Source of the DNA: Halichondria panicea
Lineage: Eukaryota > Porifera > Demospongiae > Suberitida > Halichondriidae
Length of the DNA stretch: 64,000 nt
NCBI RefSeq assembly: GCF_963675165.1
Contig: NC_087379.1
Span: forward strand, 6,279,839-6,343,838
Direction of reading: 5' to 3'
This document shows positions 45,588 through 63,392 of the stretch, piece by piece. The notes under the pieces were generated by a model. That model saw only the letters and a list, made by a program, of their open reading frames with translations. It made no database searches and was not told where the DNA came from. Both the position numbers and the translations under genes were made by a program. The stretch's first letter is position 1. Every line of letters starts with the position of its first letter.

Positions 45588-46365
45588 CCAGAGATACAAA
45601 AGAAAGGGGATTGGAAACGACCGCCCACGCCCTATGTAAAAGGACTGACATCCGGTGAAGCACTCCGTGTAATTATTGCGCTCGCAAATAATTACATGGA
45701 GGACTGCGCTACGGTTTTGTATCCCTGGTTTCTAGCTCTCCTATCCACTAGAGATCACTCAGGGCCTGGGAGATACTTGAGAGAAGTAAGCTTATACCAC
45801 TGACAAGCTCTAAGTCCGTTGTCTTTACTCTATTTCCAATTTTTTTGAGTTTAGCTTGAATTACTCTATGTCAACTTTTCTCTGTCCCTCCTGTGAAGTC
45901 AAAACAGCAAAGGACATTGCTTGACTTGGTTATTATGTATCTAAGTGCTACATAGAATGGCTTCATGCTATAAATAAGCTGTACTGTTCATAAACGTTTG
46001 CAGTATAGTCCTTCAAACTGCTTTAGTATACTTTTAGACACACCACGGGCCTGTCCCTCCTACGACTTCATAGTAAAGGCTATTTCTTCTTGCATAGCAT
46101 TTATTTGTCTAGTAATAGTGGCTGCATGGCTTAGTCGACTTTTTAGAGCTAAATTCTCTTTACTTTTTAGAAAAATCAACATTAAAAATGATCAATTTCA
46201 CTGTTTCTATGTACAGCACATTGTAGAGCAGTCAAGACAGGTAATGAGCATGCTGACTATAAATATAATTCTTTGTAGTTTTAGCCACGCCCTATAACAC
46301 GGAATGCTTCACGCAAAAATTTCGTAAAAATTTCGTTTCCAATCCCCTTTCTTTTGTATCTCTGT
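45588..46365. mobile_element. DNA transposon (non-autonomous) with about 30-bp inverted ends
   Basis: AGATACAAAAGAAAGGGGAT followed by TGGAAACGA at the left is exactly reverse-complemented at the right end. Next to the ends both sides carry CACGCCCTAT and GAAGCA/TGCTTC words, also inverted. The interior (about 700 bases) holds no recognised domain; a 99-codon frame at 45998-46297 is not convincing. It sits between the two VAMP genes. Its termini resemble those of the element at 15683. Confidence 0.75.
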
Positions 46366-46464
46366 GTAAACGCCGCAGTCACAAGCAACGGCGTATTTAT
46401 TATTACTTGCTCGCGAAAATATAAAATAATGTTTTTATGCATTCATGATTAGAGTGTATAGCCT

Positions 46465-46951
46465 CTATAGTTCATCTCTAGGCAGGCAAGGAGATCCTTC
46501 TTTGTTTGAGTAGTGTCTGTTGAGCACCACCTCACCCCCAGGGCATATCTCATTTGAGATAGGCACCTTCAATGCTGTGCAACCGCCATGGAAGTCTTTG
46601 CTTTGCTCTGCATAGAATAGAATTAGTCTACCTTTGTACAACTTATAACACTGTCAGTCGCTTACCTTCTAATCCATTTGCAGTTTCATCATACACTTTT
46701 TGCTCATCAGTGCACTTCTCGAAGTCTCCTTTGTAGAAATAGGAGCAAGCATAGTTCTTCTTCTGTCCAGCTGTGTCAATGCATCTGCACTCCATCACGA
46801 CTGCATGAGTATTGCCACCCATGTCTAATTTCAACAGTTTGCAGGTGGCTCCATCTTTTGCTTGAAATTCTCCAATTGAGTTGGGGTCCTTACCACAGCA
46901 CACTGCTGCAGTTATTGCAGCCAAAACCAGAAATTGTAACTTCATTGCCAT
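46465..46951 (-). CDS. Small secreted cysteine-containing protein, unknown family
   Basis: Two exons: 46666-46951 and 46465-46607 (429 nt, 142 aa) with matching phase. A signal peptide MAMKLQFLVLAAITAAVCCG is followed by about 120 residues with seven or eight cysteines, including MECRCID, NYACSYF, FEKCTDEQ, GGCTAL, EICPGG and SPCLPRDEL at the end. No family is recognised; it is small, polar and probably disulphide-bonded, hence extracellular or granule-stored. An in-frame upstream extension exists, but the chosen Met gives a normal signal peptide. It lies between the two VAMP genes, 416 bases head-to-head from the second. Confidence 0.7.
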
Positions 46952-47367
46952 AATTATTACTGTGTAATAATTCCAGAGTCTATGCTCTATACCTGACCTT
47001 AGATTTATTATATAGGCCAAACATTAGTAACTGGAAAACCCAGTAAGAATTTCTGTGTTGGTGTAGCTATCTGACCACACCATTCCACAGGCCACTGCAC
47101 AGTAGCTATGAAGCGAATAATAATTGTGCGTGCCTGTTTTGAACTTGTAGTGATTTGTGTCTGAGGAGGGGCCAGAGGGGGAGGGGCTAGTATGCACGTG
47201 AGTTACGTCATATTAATTAATCAACACAGAGAAATTCGAGAAATACACTGAAAGTATTAATTTGTATAGCTCCTTTATGCTTATCTAGTCAACCTGAGGC
47301 TTCTATAACAGAGCTTGCAGTGACCTACTGTTGTATTACCAACTAAAAAGCTAAAATATCCTCCAAA

Positions 47368-49488
47368 ATGTAAGTGCTGTATTTATATGTGAATGTGGCT
47401 AGCTAGCTGGGGGTGTGTGTGTGTGTGAGTAGCTAAAGAATACAGTGTAGTGTCAGTGTGCAGTAAATAATTCACTGTGTTGTGTTTGCCCTCAGGTCGT
47501 ACGAGTCCACCGGCGAGTCGTCTCGAATCAATCATCTCAGAGGACAAGTAGATGAGGTGTGTGGTTGGTCCGGGTCCGGGTAGTAGTGCGGGTGTGAACT
47601 GCGTGTGCCTTTGTGTGGGTTATGGGTACTTCATGTGCATACTGGAGAGATGTAGTTAGTGTTGCACTGTGTACATCATAACTGAGCCTTTCTGAGTCTT
47701 GACCTAATACCTGATGAATTCTACTTTCTAGTTGGCGTATAATTTTAGTATCGTCTAGAGTATACACATTAATAGTGTCTAGTTATCTCATGTGTTCAGT
47801 TTCATCAGCTGTATAGTTCTATATTTAGATTGCACGTGTATTTGTGATCTGATATGTCACTGTACAAGCGCAGCTGATCTCTGTGTGTGCAGCTTCTTCC
47901 TGTGCTAGCCAATTTGTGTAAACACTCAGTCACTACTGACTTGTGTACTGGGTCTTGTGTATTCTATGGGTAAAGAAGGTTCAGTACAGAGGTCAGGCTG
48001 TATATGCCCTTATGTTGTACTCTGTGTATTTGACAGCTAAGAGTTGGCATTCCGTGTGTACATTTGGCAGCTGTATGTGTAGTTGTATGAAGGAGCATGT
48101 AGTCAAACTTTGCTGAACTTGCGATTGTACTCTTAGTTGCGATTGTGTTGTTGTATTGTTGGGAAATTACGTGGGAATGCTTTTGATGTGGTCAAGTTTG
48201 CTTGCGAGCTTACATGTGAACTACTAACACTGTGCAGGTGAAAGGTGTGATGGTACATAACATCGAGAAGGTCACACAGAGAGGAGACAAGTTAGAGGAC
48301 CTCGGAGAGAGAGCAGGTGAACAATACACAGTACAAATGTGATAGTAGAGGGTCAATACACACGTACATGTACACAATGATTAATTGATCCCAACACATG
48401 GGTGTGCTCCAGACATTCCTAAGAAGCATTATAACCAATAGTTCCTTCATTCTTTTCCATACCTATGCTCTGAGCAAATCAATTTTCTGAAAGGGGAATA
48501 GTCACAGAAAGTGTTTACTGATTGATTGACGATTATACTGTACATGTACAGTGCACCTTCGACCTTCGCAAAGCAGGGTAATGCGCCACCCTTTACCAGA
48601 AAAAAGAAAAAGTACGTGTGTGGCCATTTTTAATTATTTGCACAGAAAAGAACATGATCCTGATAGCCTATAACGCTTATAACCATACCTACATACTCTA
48701 CTCACCCCCCCTTCACATAGGTACAGCTCAATAATGTCAATGGTATATACAATTTCTAAGCTTGCCTATGGCGTGGCGGGAGGGAGAATATCCCCCTCTC
48801 GTACCCACCCCCTGGCCGGCTCTGCTTATGCTCCCATATTAAAAAAAACAACCTCTTGCTTTTAATTTGTCTCTGGGAGAAACACTGACCTACACATTCA
48901 CTATCCATACCCCCCCCCAACACACACCATCCTTGCAGAGTATCTTAACCAGAATGCTGACATGTTCCAGCGCACTGCCACTAGGCTGAGGCGTAAGCTG
49001 TGGTGGCAGAACGTGAAACTGTGGATTATCCTCATCGTAATACTGTTGGTCATCCTGGCTGTTATTATCAGTGAGTCTGTGTACATATATAAAGCTAGCT
49101 CACCTCTGTAATGACTGATGACCAGAGGAGGTCCGACATGCGTGCACGAATCACTACAAGTTCAGTGCATTGATGTCATTAGGTCACGTGATAACATCCA
49201 GGCCACAATGCACTGAACTTGTGCACGCATGTCGGACCTCCTCCTGACTGATGTCACAGCACTGCACATGTGGTGTATATACAACAAATTTAATTAGGCT
49301 CCCACTTAGTTCAGTACTACATGTTACATGTATAATAGTTAATAGTATAGTCTAAAGTTACTCCAGCATAGCATCTTGTTTTGACTCTATCGTATCCTTG
49401 CTTCCATAAATCAGTTGTCATGATAATTATAATCGTTGCTTTCCCCCCTGCAGTCATTATTGTGGTGGCAGTCACTCAAAGCAAGTAA
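47368..49488 (+). CDS. R-SNARE, synaptobrevin/VAMP-like protein B
   Basis: Five exons: AT of the start codon at 47368-47369, then 47496-47556, 48238-48316, 48939-49070, 49454-49488 (309 nt, 102 aa). The start codon is split AT|G by intron 1 (GTAAGT donor), as in the other VAMP gene. The protein runs MSYESTGESSRINHLRGQVD, SNARE motif VKGVMVHNIEKVTQRGDKLE (zero-layer Arg) to FQRTATRLRRKLWW, then the membrane anchor LWIILIVILLVILAVIIIIV and a short tail AVTQSK. It is closer to animal VAMP2/VAMP4-type proteins by the RRKLWWQNVK stretch. An AATAAA signal lies at about 49594. Confidence 0.9.
49127..49244. repeat. Fold-back repeat in the last intron of VAMP B
   Basis: GGAGGTCCGACATGCGTGCA and CAAGTTCAGTGCATTG are repeated in reverse complement (CAATGCACTGAACTTG, TGCACGCATGTCGGACCTCC) around a 48-base centre. 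The two arms differ by a short insertion in the left one. Probably a MITE. Confidence 0.8.
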
Positions 49489-49772
49489 AATTGATGTTAG
49501 GGAACGGACTGATCTTAGTTAACGTATGTACTGCTGCTAATAAGCTATTATTTGTGTTGCCAAGTGTGCTTTATATATACAATGTAGACCCAAATAAAAA
49601 CCAAACCTGTTTTAATTTTCAATATATCTTATTACTGTGTGTGTCATCTACTATAATATTGCATAGAGGTGTATAAGTGATACTTTTTGTCAATGAATAT
49701 TGAAAACATGATTGCATGGGGAAAACAGATTAAATAAAGAAAGGTTCACTGTTCACTCCTAAATTAATAATG

Positions 49773-53256
<3,484 letters not shown>

Positions 53257-54312
53257 TATAGTCCACCAACAGTTAGTTATACAACAGGTTAGTATATCAA
53301 CTTCAATAGTTAGGCCACTGTTAGTTGCATACTTCTTTCAGATCAACCTCCCTCCTCAGTTTTTGCTCACTGCCTATACGGCCGAGCTCCTAAATAAGTC
53401 ATTATTGCTTATGTCAGCCATTTGAGGGACGGTCTTTTTTTTGCTGACACTGCATTCTACATGTGCTGAAATAGAATATTCTATTTGTCATATCCTTATC
53501 AAAATAAAGAGTATTAAATAAGTACTCCCTCCCTCATTAGAGCCAAGCTAATTCTCGTCTGAAACAAGTATGCAACTAACAGTGGCCTTATGTTCCATGC
53601 AAAATAATTATAATTAACAACCAATGTTCTAGTCGTCAGTGCAGTATAGTACTCACCTCATCAATTTCATATTTCCTCAAATGTTAGGTGTTCAGCGTTT
53701 TGCTACCATTCAGCACCCTGCATTATAACCGTGGAAACCCTGAAGGTATTAGAAAAAAGATTTCCTCTTTTATCTCCTTCAAAAGTGCCGCTTCTTATTT
53801 TTCGCGAAAAATACCATTGGCACTACCAACTACCAAATGAACGTTTCCCTGTTAACACAAACACCAACTGCAGCACAAGCTAGGGCAGGAAATGTGCAGG
53901 TAGGTAAGGCTGTTGTGAGCTAGGATATACGACAAGCCATCTGAAAGACCAGTATGATGAATCACTTCTTTCACAGCCTAGCCAGTCTGAATGCCAAAAC
54001 TCCTCCAATAACCAGACACAGTGATCTCTCAGCTTCTTTGATAAAATAATGCCACGTGGTAGCTAGTCAGTCTCGTGCACCCACTGCCCACTCCATCCAC
54101 AGCTAGCCACTCCCACTGCCAAAGTTGCCTGTAATCATTGCAAAATTGCTCTACACTAACAGAATGGATATACACAAAAAATAATATAAGAGAAGGGTTC
54201 TTTTTATTTAAGTTGACGAGACTGGCTAAGCCAAAATATAGGGTATCTACGTTCTTGCTAAGACTGTGCACCAAACATCTGTAGAGAGCAATAACTAGGT
54301 CAATCGACATAT

Positions 54313-56795
<2,483 letters not shown>

Positions 56796-56937
56796 TATGT
56801 TTCCACAGATATCTGTTTTGAGGTTTGATAAACAAAAACCTTTGTTTGAAATTTTGAGGTTTGAGCATTCCACATGGAGAAACCTCGTTAAAAGAACGCG
56901 GCTAGCCTTAGTGTCCACTATCACCGCATGACGTCAT
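56796..56937. promoter_or_regulatory. Bidirectional promoter spacer between the SRM-like gene and TMEM222
   Basis: The start codons of the two divergent genes are 142 bases apart. The stretch includes ACGCGGCTAGCC and no clear TATA box. The assignment rests on position only. Confidence 0.5.
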
Positions 56938-59188
56938 TCCTAACAAAGATGTACAAGAAAAAGATGGATAAAGTGGATTCTGAACCAATTGTCGAGTTCT
57001 CTCGTCAAAGATACCCCTACTGTATTGTATGGACACCTCTGCCTCTCCTCTCGTGAGTATACACATGTCTACTTTTAATAATAGCCAGCCACAAATGTGT
57101 CTACACAAGAAAAAGTTCAATAGGCCTACCACGTACCGTAAAACTAGACTCGCAAGCCTCTATTTAAGGTGACCCTCTAAATATGCGACACTTGGACATT
57201 TTGCCCATATAGCACCATATAAATGTGTACATTAAAACTCTTATATCCAACATGCACACACATTTTCAGATGGATTTTCCCTTTTATCGGTCACATGGGG
57301 ATATGCACCAGTGCCGGTGTGATTCGAGACTTTGCTGGCCCATACTATGTCTCTGTAAGCACATACACAAACACACTTACCCATACACGCACATATGTAC
57401 ATCTTTACATACACAAACACACACACGTACATATGTACATCTTTACATACACCTATAACTACTACCATCTGCCCCAATTTCCCACGGTCAACCTATGGTT
57501 GGTTGTGTTGGTGGTGATGGGAGATCATACTGGGGCTTGCACTGCGTTTCTGTGAAGGAAAGAGCCCTTCCTTCATGGCTTGCTTGCCTCCACAGTGTTA
57601 AACATGTACACATGTCCTTGCTCTGCTGTTTGTTTACTTCTGCAGTTGCTAAATTTTTGTTTTCTTACCTTGCAGGAAGACAACATGGCTTTCGGGAACC
57701 CAACAATGTAAGTTATGGTCATGTGTACAGTCTTTACCACATTAGCCTCCTTCACCGGCCTTCATAGAAAAGAAGGCCTGCTATCGACTGCTTGCGCATG
57801 CACAAAATTATTGGATATTTTTCCTCGTAAAATTTCCTATAATACAGAATTCATATCCTAAAAGTCATACACAGAGCTATATAGCTAGCTAGCTAGAGAC
57901 AGAGCTGTGTAGGTTTGTTGTACAGCTATTTTCTTCTGCAGTAGCAGTAGTACAGTAGACTTTCACCAAGTTAATGTTAAATGGGCGTGGCCTGTCCATA
58001 TAGGCTCTTGTCAGCTTTCACTCCGTTCAGACGATTGTCATCCACACTGTTGCAGGCTGTGAGTCTTTTGTTAACATAGCAGGCTAAGGGTAGCTATCAG
58101 AGAATGCTATCCGATGGGCTAGAAACCTTCAATTGAACTTTCTATCTACTTCCTTCAATCCACTTCCGTTCGTTGTGATGTCGTAGTTTTACTGAGCATA
58201 TACGATGTTATCCAAAGCCCTCAGATACCGGGGGGATATTAGCGTATGCGCAAGCAGTCGATACCAGGCCCACTTCCCTAAGTGAAGTGGGAAGTGCGGC
58301 CTGGGATCGAGGCTAGTACCACATATGAAATGGGTAAATTTGAGCCCGAGGCATTCAACATTTTAAACTGATAGATACAAATCAGGCAATGTGCATGTAG
58401 ATATCATAATTATTTGCTAGTTGTGTTCCGCAGGTACTGGCGACTGTCACCCTCCAAGGCAGAAGCTGCAGCCTGGGACAGTGCTGTTCACCAAGCCTCT
58501 GAGGAGTACGGCAACAAAATGGTGAGCCATACACTTTTTTAGTTTTATAATTGTGGTAATAGTACTTCCACCATAGAACGTAACCCCCTCTCAGTTTTAA
58601 GTACTGTATGCAGCCCTCGTGTACGTAGATCAGTGGTCTCTTTTATAAAATAATGTTCATGCATTAGATTGCCTGAAATGGGCCTGTTTTCAAAGCTTTA
58701 AAGAATTATACTGAGTTACATGTTCAATTTCATAACTAAAAAAATGCATTTTGATAGCGTTACAGTAAGTGCCTTGAGTATATACTCTCCCTCCAGCATA
58801 ACTTGTGTTGTGATAATTGTCACTCCCACGTTGCCCGTGCACTCAACCTGATGAGGTATGAAGGATCGTCTCGTTGGAACATGTACAAACTAGGATTCCT
58901 CATGGTGTTCAAGGGAAAGTTCACTGGGTAAGTTAGAAGGGGGAGGGGGGGGTGCATGTCTACACTTGTAATAGTGCTGTAGTACATGCATACATTTTTT
59001 TACATACATTGTAAGTTGTAGTTGTAGTTGTTATTCTGAGCGTTTTTAGCTGGCTAAAATTCAACGTCTCTCTCCCTTCTTACAGAGTTGGTGGTTTCCT
59101 GAAGACGTGGCTGCCATTCATCATCATCCTCTCCCTGGTGGTCATCGCCGTGGTGCTCGGTACTACCCTCTCAAGCACACTCTCCTGA
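56938..59188 (+). CDS. TMEM222: Transmembrane protein 222 (DUF778 family)
   Basis: Six exons: 56938-57052, 57270-57354, 57676-57707, 58434-58521, 58797-58927, 59086-59188, all phases matching, about 184 aa. The conserved core is RYPYCIVWTPLPLLSWIFPF, then GHMGICTSAGVIRDFAGPYY and EDNMAFGNPT, YWRLSPSKAE, then HNLCCDNCHSHVARALNLMR with its Cys/His cluster. The C-terminus carries a membrane helix (TWLPFIIILSLVVIAVVLG). It is a small membrane protein of unknown biochemical role, conserved across eukaryotes; human TMEM222 variants affect neurodevelopment. Intron 3 holds a MITE. Confidence 0.93.
57775..58270. mobile_element. MITE in intron 3 of TMEM222
   Basis: GGCCTGCTATCGACTGCTTG with CGCATGC at the left is reverse-complemented at the right end (GCGCAAGCAGTCGATACCAG, GCC). 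The roughly 500-base interior has no coding potential. A further small palindrome (CCCACTTCCCTAAGTGAAGT) follows at 58269. Confidence 0.75.
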
Positions 59189-59398
59189 CTCTTGAGCTGT
59201 GTACCCTGTGTCTTTAGTGTACCATACTCACTCCCTTAATTTTTATGTTTAAGTAATGTGTACATACAATCCATATTAGTGCTGCATTCATGTCTATATG
59301 TGTGTTTTAAGAATTATTTATGGGATGTACTGATAACAATAGTTATGACATGTAATTATATAGAGAATTAAAGTGGAATTGGATGTACAAAATTAATA

Positions 59399-59584
59399 CA
59401 GTGGAACCTCTGTTAACAACCACCTCCGAATAATTAAAGGCCAGTTGCTATATAACGGCCTGCAGGCACCCAGGTCCCAAATGAACAGTTTGTGTATAAA
59501 ACAACCTCTCAACAAAGGCCACCTCTGTATAAAGGCCAAAACATTGTTCCCCCCAAAGGTGTCTGTTATAGAGGGGTTCCACTG
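59399..59584. mobile_element. MITE with TA target duplication (mariner-type ends)
   Basis: CAGTGGAACCTCTGTTAACA at the left and TATAGAGGGGTTCCACTG at the right are inverted copies, flanked on both sides by TA. Internal words (AAAGGCC, CCACCTC) recur. TA duplication is typical of Tc1/mariner-related MITEs. It is about 186 bases long. Confidence 0.82.
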
Positions 59585-59644
59585 TAATACCTGAATCTGG
59601 TATTAAGCACATAGTCCTTTTTTATTATTATACTCCCAATTATA

Positions 59645-59795
59645 TACCGTATAAACTCCCACGCACCGGTATTTCACATGCAAAGCTATTGGTGGGTGTG
59701 GTTTCCTGGCATTGAAACGCGAATATTAGAACCCACAAAAATTTCTACTGAGGGCTCTGGAGCCAAGTAGCGAAATTTTCCCACTATACAGTAAT
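59645..59795. repeat. Dispersed repeat (second copy of the one at 15147)
   Basis: ACTCCCACGCACCGGTATTT with CACATGCAAAGCTATTGGTG is shared with 15205-15255. TACCGTATA at the left and CACTATACAGTA at the right suggest degraded inverted ends, like the MITEs at 19801 and 50584. The rest of 59800-60217 shows nothing identifiable. Confidence 0.6.
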
Positions 59796-60217
59796 AATTA
59801 TACACTTCTACTATTACTGTTCCAGCATCAATTATCAAGTTTCAATAAATTTTCAATAAGGTACTGCCAGAATGAAATGACAAGCAGAGTATAGACCACA
59901 GTGAGTGCATTATACAAAACGGTGGAGACATACGTACATGTAAGTTACACAACATACAACGCCCTGCATCGAAACTTAAACGATAAAACAGCTACAGTAC
60001 TATTAAACACATCTTGCTTTGTACAACAAACAACTGGTGGTTGGTATGGTAGGAGATAAACTAAAGCATTCTGTGCATGAAAAATGTGATATAGAAAAGT
60101 GGAAATAAATGAGAACATGTATATTCCAATGGTTACAAGAGGGCAGTTGTATTCACTTACGAAAAAAATGTGTGGTCTACAGCTGAGGTGGGCATAAATT
60201 GAGGATAAAGAGTGCTG

Positions 60218-63200
60218 CTATGGTGCATTCAAAATCTCAAATTCGCAGAGAAGAGGAAAGTGGTCTGACGGAAAATGAGGATTTGGACAGCCAATTACTT
60301 TGTTTGCCTCTAGCCACTCAGTACTGACAGGTCCTAACAGCCCCAGGGGTGAGAGATAGTTTGAACTGTAGAACACGTAGTCGATCACCCCCTTGAACTC
60401 ATACGTGTAGTTCGTATACGGGAGCTGATTCTCATAGTATGCGTGCTTGAGCTTGAACTGATGGAAGAGCTCTGGTTTCCCAACTGGCGATCGCATACCA
60501 GGTCTCACAGACTCACTGAATCGAGCCAGAAACCCCTCATAGCCATAGTCCCTCAAGTCAGGATGGTCAATAGGGATTCTCCCCTCCATAAGATACTGTA
60601 GCACACTCGAGTCGGGCAGAGAATTGAGATCAGCACACATGACAATCGGGATCCCAGGCATTCCGGGAGATGGTGACTTGTAGCCAATGCCTCTCTCGCC
60701 TTGTGCTCTCATTATAATCGTGTCCAGTTCGTTCATTAGCATGATCGTCTGAATCAGTTTCACATCAGCAAATTCCGGGTCCCAGTGTATGTGTGCGTTG
60801 GCCACGAGAAAGTGCTGTGGTGGTAGGTGGATTCCATTCACGTTCTTCATCTCCAGTAGTACAGCGATCCCAATGTTGTCTCTGGGCATGACCCTGTTGA
60901 GCATGGCTTCAGAGCCTTCTGCGTGTGCCACTGCTAGCTGGTTGAATTCCATCAGGTACTTCTCAATCAGAGTGAACCTGAGTGGGGGAGAAAGACGATT
61001 ATAACTTCTTGATACGTACATGTACACATATGCAGTTTCAAGCTGACAAAAGTATACAGCTATATTCATATAGTCAAGAGTAGTCTTGATAATTATAGTA
61101 CAATGTCTACTATGGACAGAAAATTCATTATTAACGATTTCTAATTATGCATTCTTCGATCTATGCATACAATACCGATGAAACAATGTTCACAAACATG
61201 TACCTACATTGTATTATTAGTACTCACTTTGATTTATGCCAGAATATGGCACAGCCGTCCACTAGTTTGCGGTCCCTCTCTCCCATTGTCCTGGCACGGG
61301 ACTTGGGACTGAAGATGCCCTCATAGCCCTGTTCTCTCAGCTCAGGCAGGAAGAAAGAGTAGTACTGGTCTGTTTCAACCTCCTGCAGAGATACGTAGAG
61401 TACAGGATGCAGGATGTCAACAGTTAATTAGAGAGGGGCTACATGTACGCTTCTTACAAAGTGAGGTAGTTTAAATGAAATTATAATGGGACTGTTTATT
61501 TGCAGAGAAAAGTTGCAGTTTTTGTGAGGGATGAGGGGGAGAGGATTCTACGCTACGTACATGTGTGCACTTCCACACACATCTAGCACATCTAGCTAGT
61601 ACGAGCGAACTGCATACACACACTTTCTACACACATAAGGGCAACTGCACACATACTAACAGCTACATGCATCTATCAATAGATAATTTAGAGCAAGCAA
61701 GGAACTCAGCCCACCTGTAGAGCGATGATGTCAGCAGTGCTGTCCAGAATCTCCTTGAGCAGGGCTGATTTCCGATACTCCCAGGCCAGGGCCCATGACG
61801 GACAGTAGCCGTACATCTGACGGGTGGCATACTTGTCACAGAGGACATTGTACGACATTACAGTGAAGTTGGCGGGAACTGCAATTGTGTACAGCAGTGG
61901 GGTCATTAGTGAGGAAGCTTGTGCAGTCACAAAGCAGAACAAACACAGCTGTAAATGGAACCAATTATTGTCTGGCACTTCAAGGACGATTTAAAATGTA
62001 ACCGATTAATTTGTATCTAATTGTAGTCTAAGAGTATGTTATTTGTCCAACACATACATGCACTGTACATGCACTAGGGGAGGAGAATAACACACAGGTA
62101 CACACAATGCACCCTTTGTACAGTATTTGTCACATCTGTGCTTTGAGGTAATTGAAACTCTACATGTACATGTAGATCTGATAACACACAGGTTATATCT
62201 AGTCATCACTACAATATTATGAACAGTATCGGCTAACACTGGGAGACTAGATTGAGCTGGAACAAATTCTCCCCACAAAGAATGTTATTCGATCAGACTG
62301 TTAGTTAATCCACCCACCTCTCTGCCTGTTTCTGCGTGAGAGTTGTATCCACTCCCTGTCAGGGGGTGGTTGTTGGGGTGGAGTGAGGTTGTCCAGGAGG
62401 AATGTGATCAGTTTTGAAGTGCCATTCACCTCGTTTGACATTGAGAGAATGTCCGGTTGGAGAGGGTTACCAGAGAGACCCAAGATCTGCACAGAAAGAA
62501 GGGGGTGCATTTTAACCACTGCTGCTTGCTTTTGGCATAATTATAACTCTATGAAAGAGCTAATGGATTTCAATAGTTACTGGAATTTGAATCCAGAAGT
62601 GTGTATATCACCAATGATCTCTTACAAAACTCGGTAATCACATCCACCCACCCTATACCACTGCAGCCCACGGGCATTACATCACTTGAATGCACTCACC
62701 TGTAACAGGAACAGCTTGCCAATCTCGTAGGGGAGGACTCTGAGAGTGTTGTTGTTGAGGAGGAGTTCTCTGAGGTGTGTCATGTCCCCCAGCTCGGCTG
62801 GTAGGCTACGTAGCTTGTTCCCCGAGAGGTCCAGCGTCTGCAGGAACTTCAGGTTAGCTATGTCAGGAGGTATTCTCTGGAGAGGGAGAGAGAGAGACAT
62901 GATAAAATAAAAAGTGTTCAATTGAAACGTGGGTCTCAAAATACCTGTGGGGGTGTACGTGTAGGTGTGAGTGTACATGTATGTACAGTAGGTCTAGGGG
63001 AATTAACTCCAGTAAAGCTGTAAAGTGATGCAACAGCGGGAAAAAATTGCGAAATATATATCAACAATGTGGTCGTCCACGTAAATATTAGCACAGCATA
63101 CCCACACACAACCTGAAATTGAGCTAAGCCACATTCACAACAAGCTAACCCCTAAAATACTCCCCCTCTAGCTCCCCTCCCCACACACACACACCTGTAG

Positions 63201-63392
63201 GTTATTGTCGTTTAGGAAGAGGGATGTGAGATGTGTGAAGGTCCATAGCTCTGGACTGAGGTTCTTAATCGGACCACGTATCTCCAACTCGGACCAGTAA
63301 GACTTCTTCTCAGCTTCGATATCTTTCTGAGACATTAGTGTGTAGACTCGTTTCGATTTGTCATAAAGTCTGTTTGATATAGAGCGAGCCAT
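60218..63392 (-). CDS. CNOT6: CCR4-NOT complex deadenylase subunit (CNOT6/CNOT6L)
   Basis: Six exons: 63195-63392, 62700-62876, 62318-62486, 61715-61878, 61228-61382, 60218-60977 (1623 nt, 540 aa). The N-terminal leucine-rich repeats (FTHLTSLFLNDNNLQ; LQTLDLSGNKLRSLPAELGD; LRELLLNNNTLRVLPYEIGK) bind the CNOT7/8-type partner. The endonuclease/exonuclease/phosphatase domain follows: FTVMSYNVLCDKYA; LQEVETDQYY with the metal-binding Glu; CADLNSLPDSSV with Asp and Asn; and FPSDHFPLLCEFE with the catalytic His. All catalytic residues are present. It shortens mRNA poly(A) tails in the cytoplasm. Length is close to the usual 550-560 residues. The start is the first ATG at 63392, in frame with the LRR part. 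Confidence 0.95.

Noticed and set aside
45998-46297. 99-codon frame inside the transposon at 45588
   Set aside because: No recognisable domain, AT-rich, and not seen in the related element at 15683.
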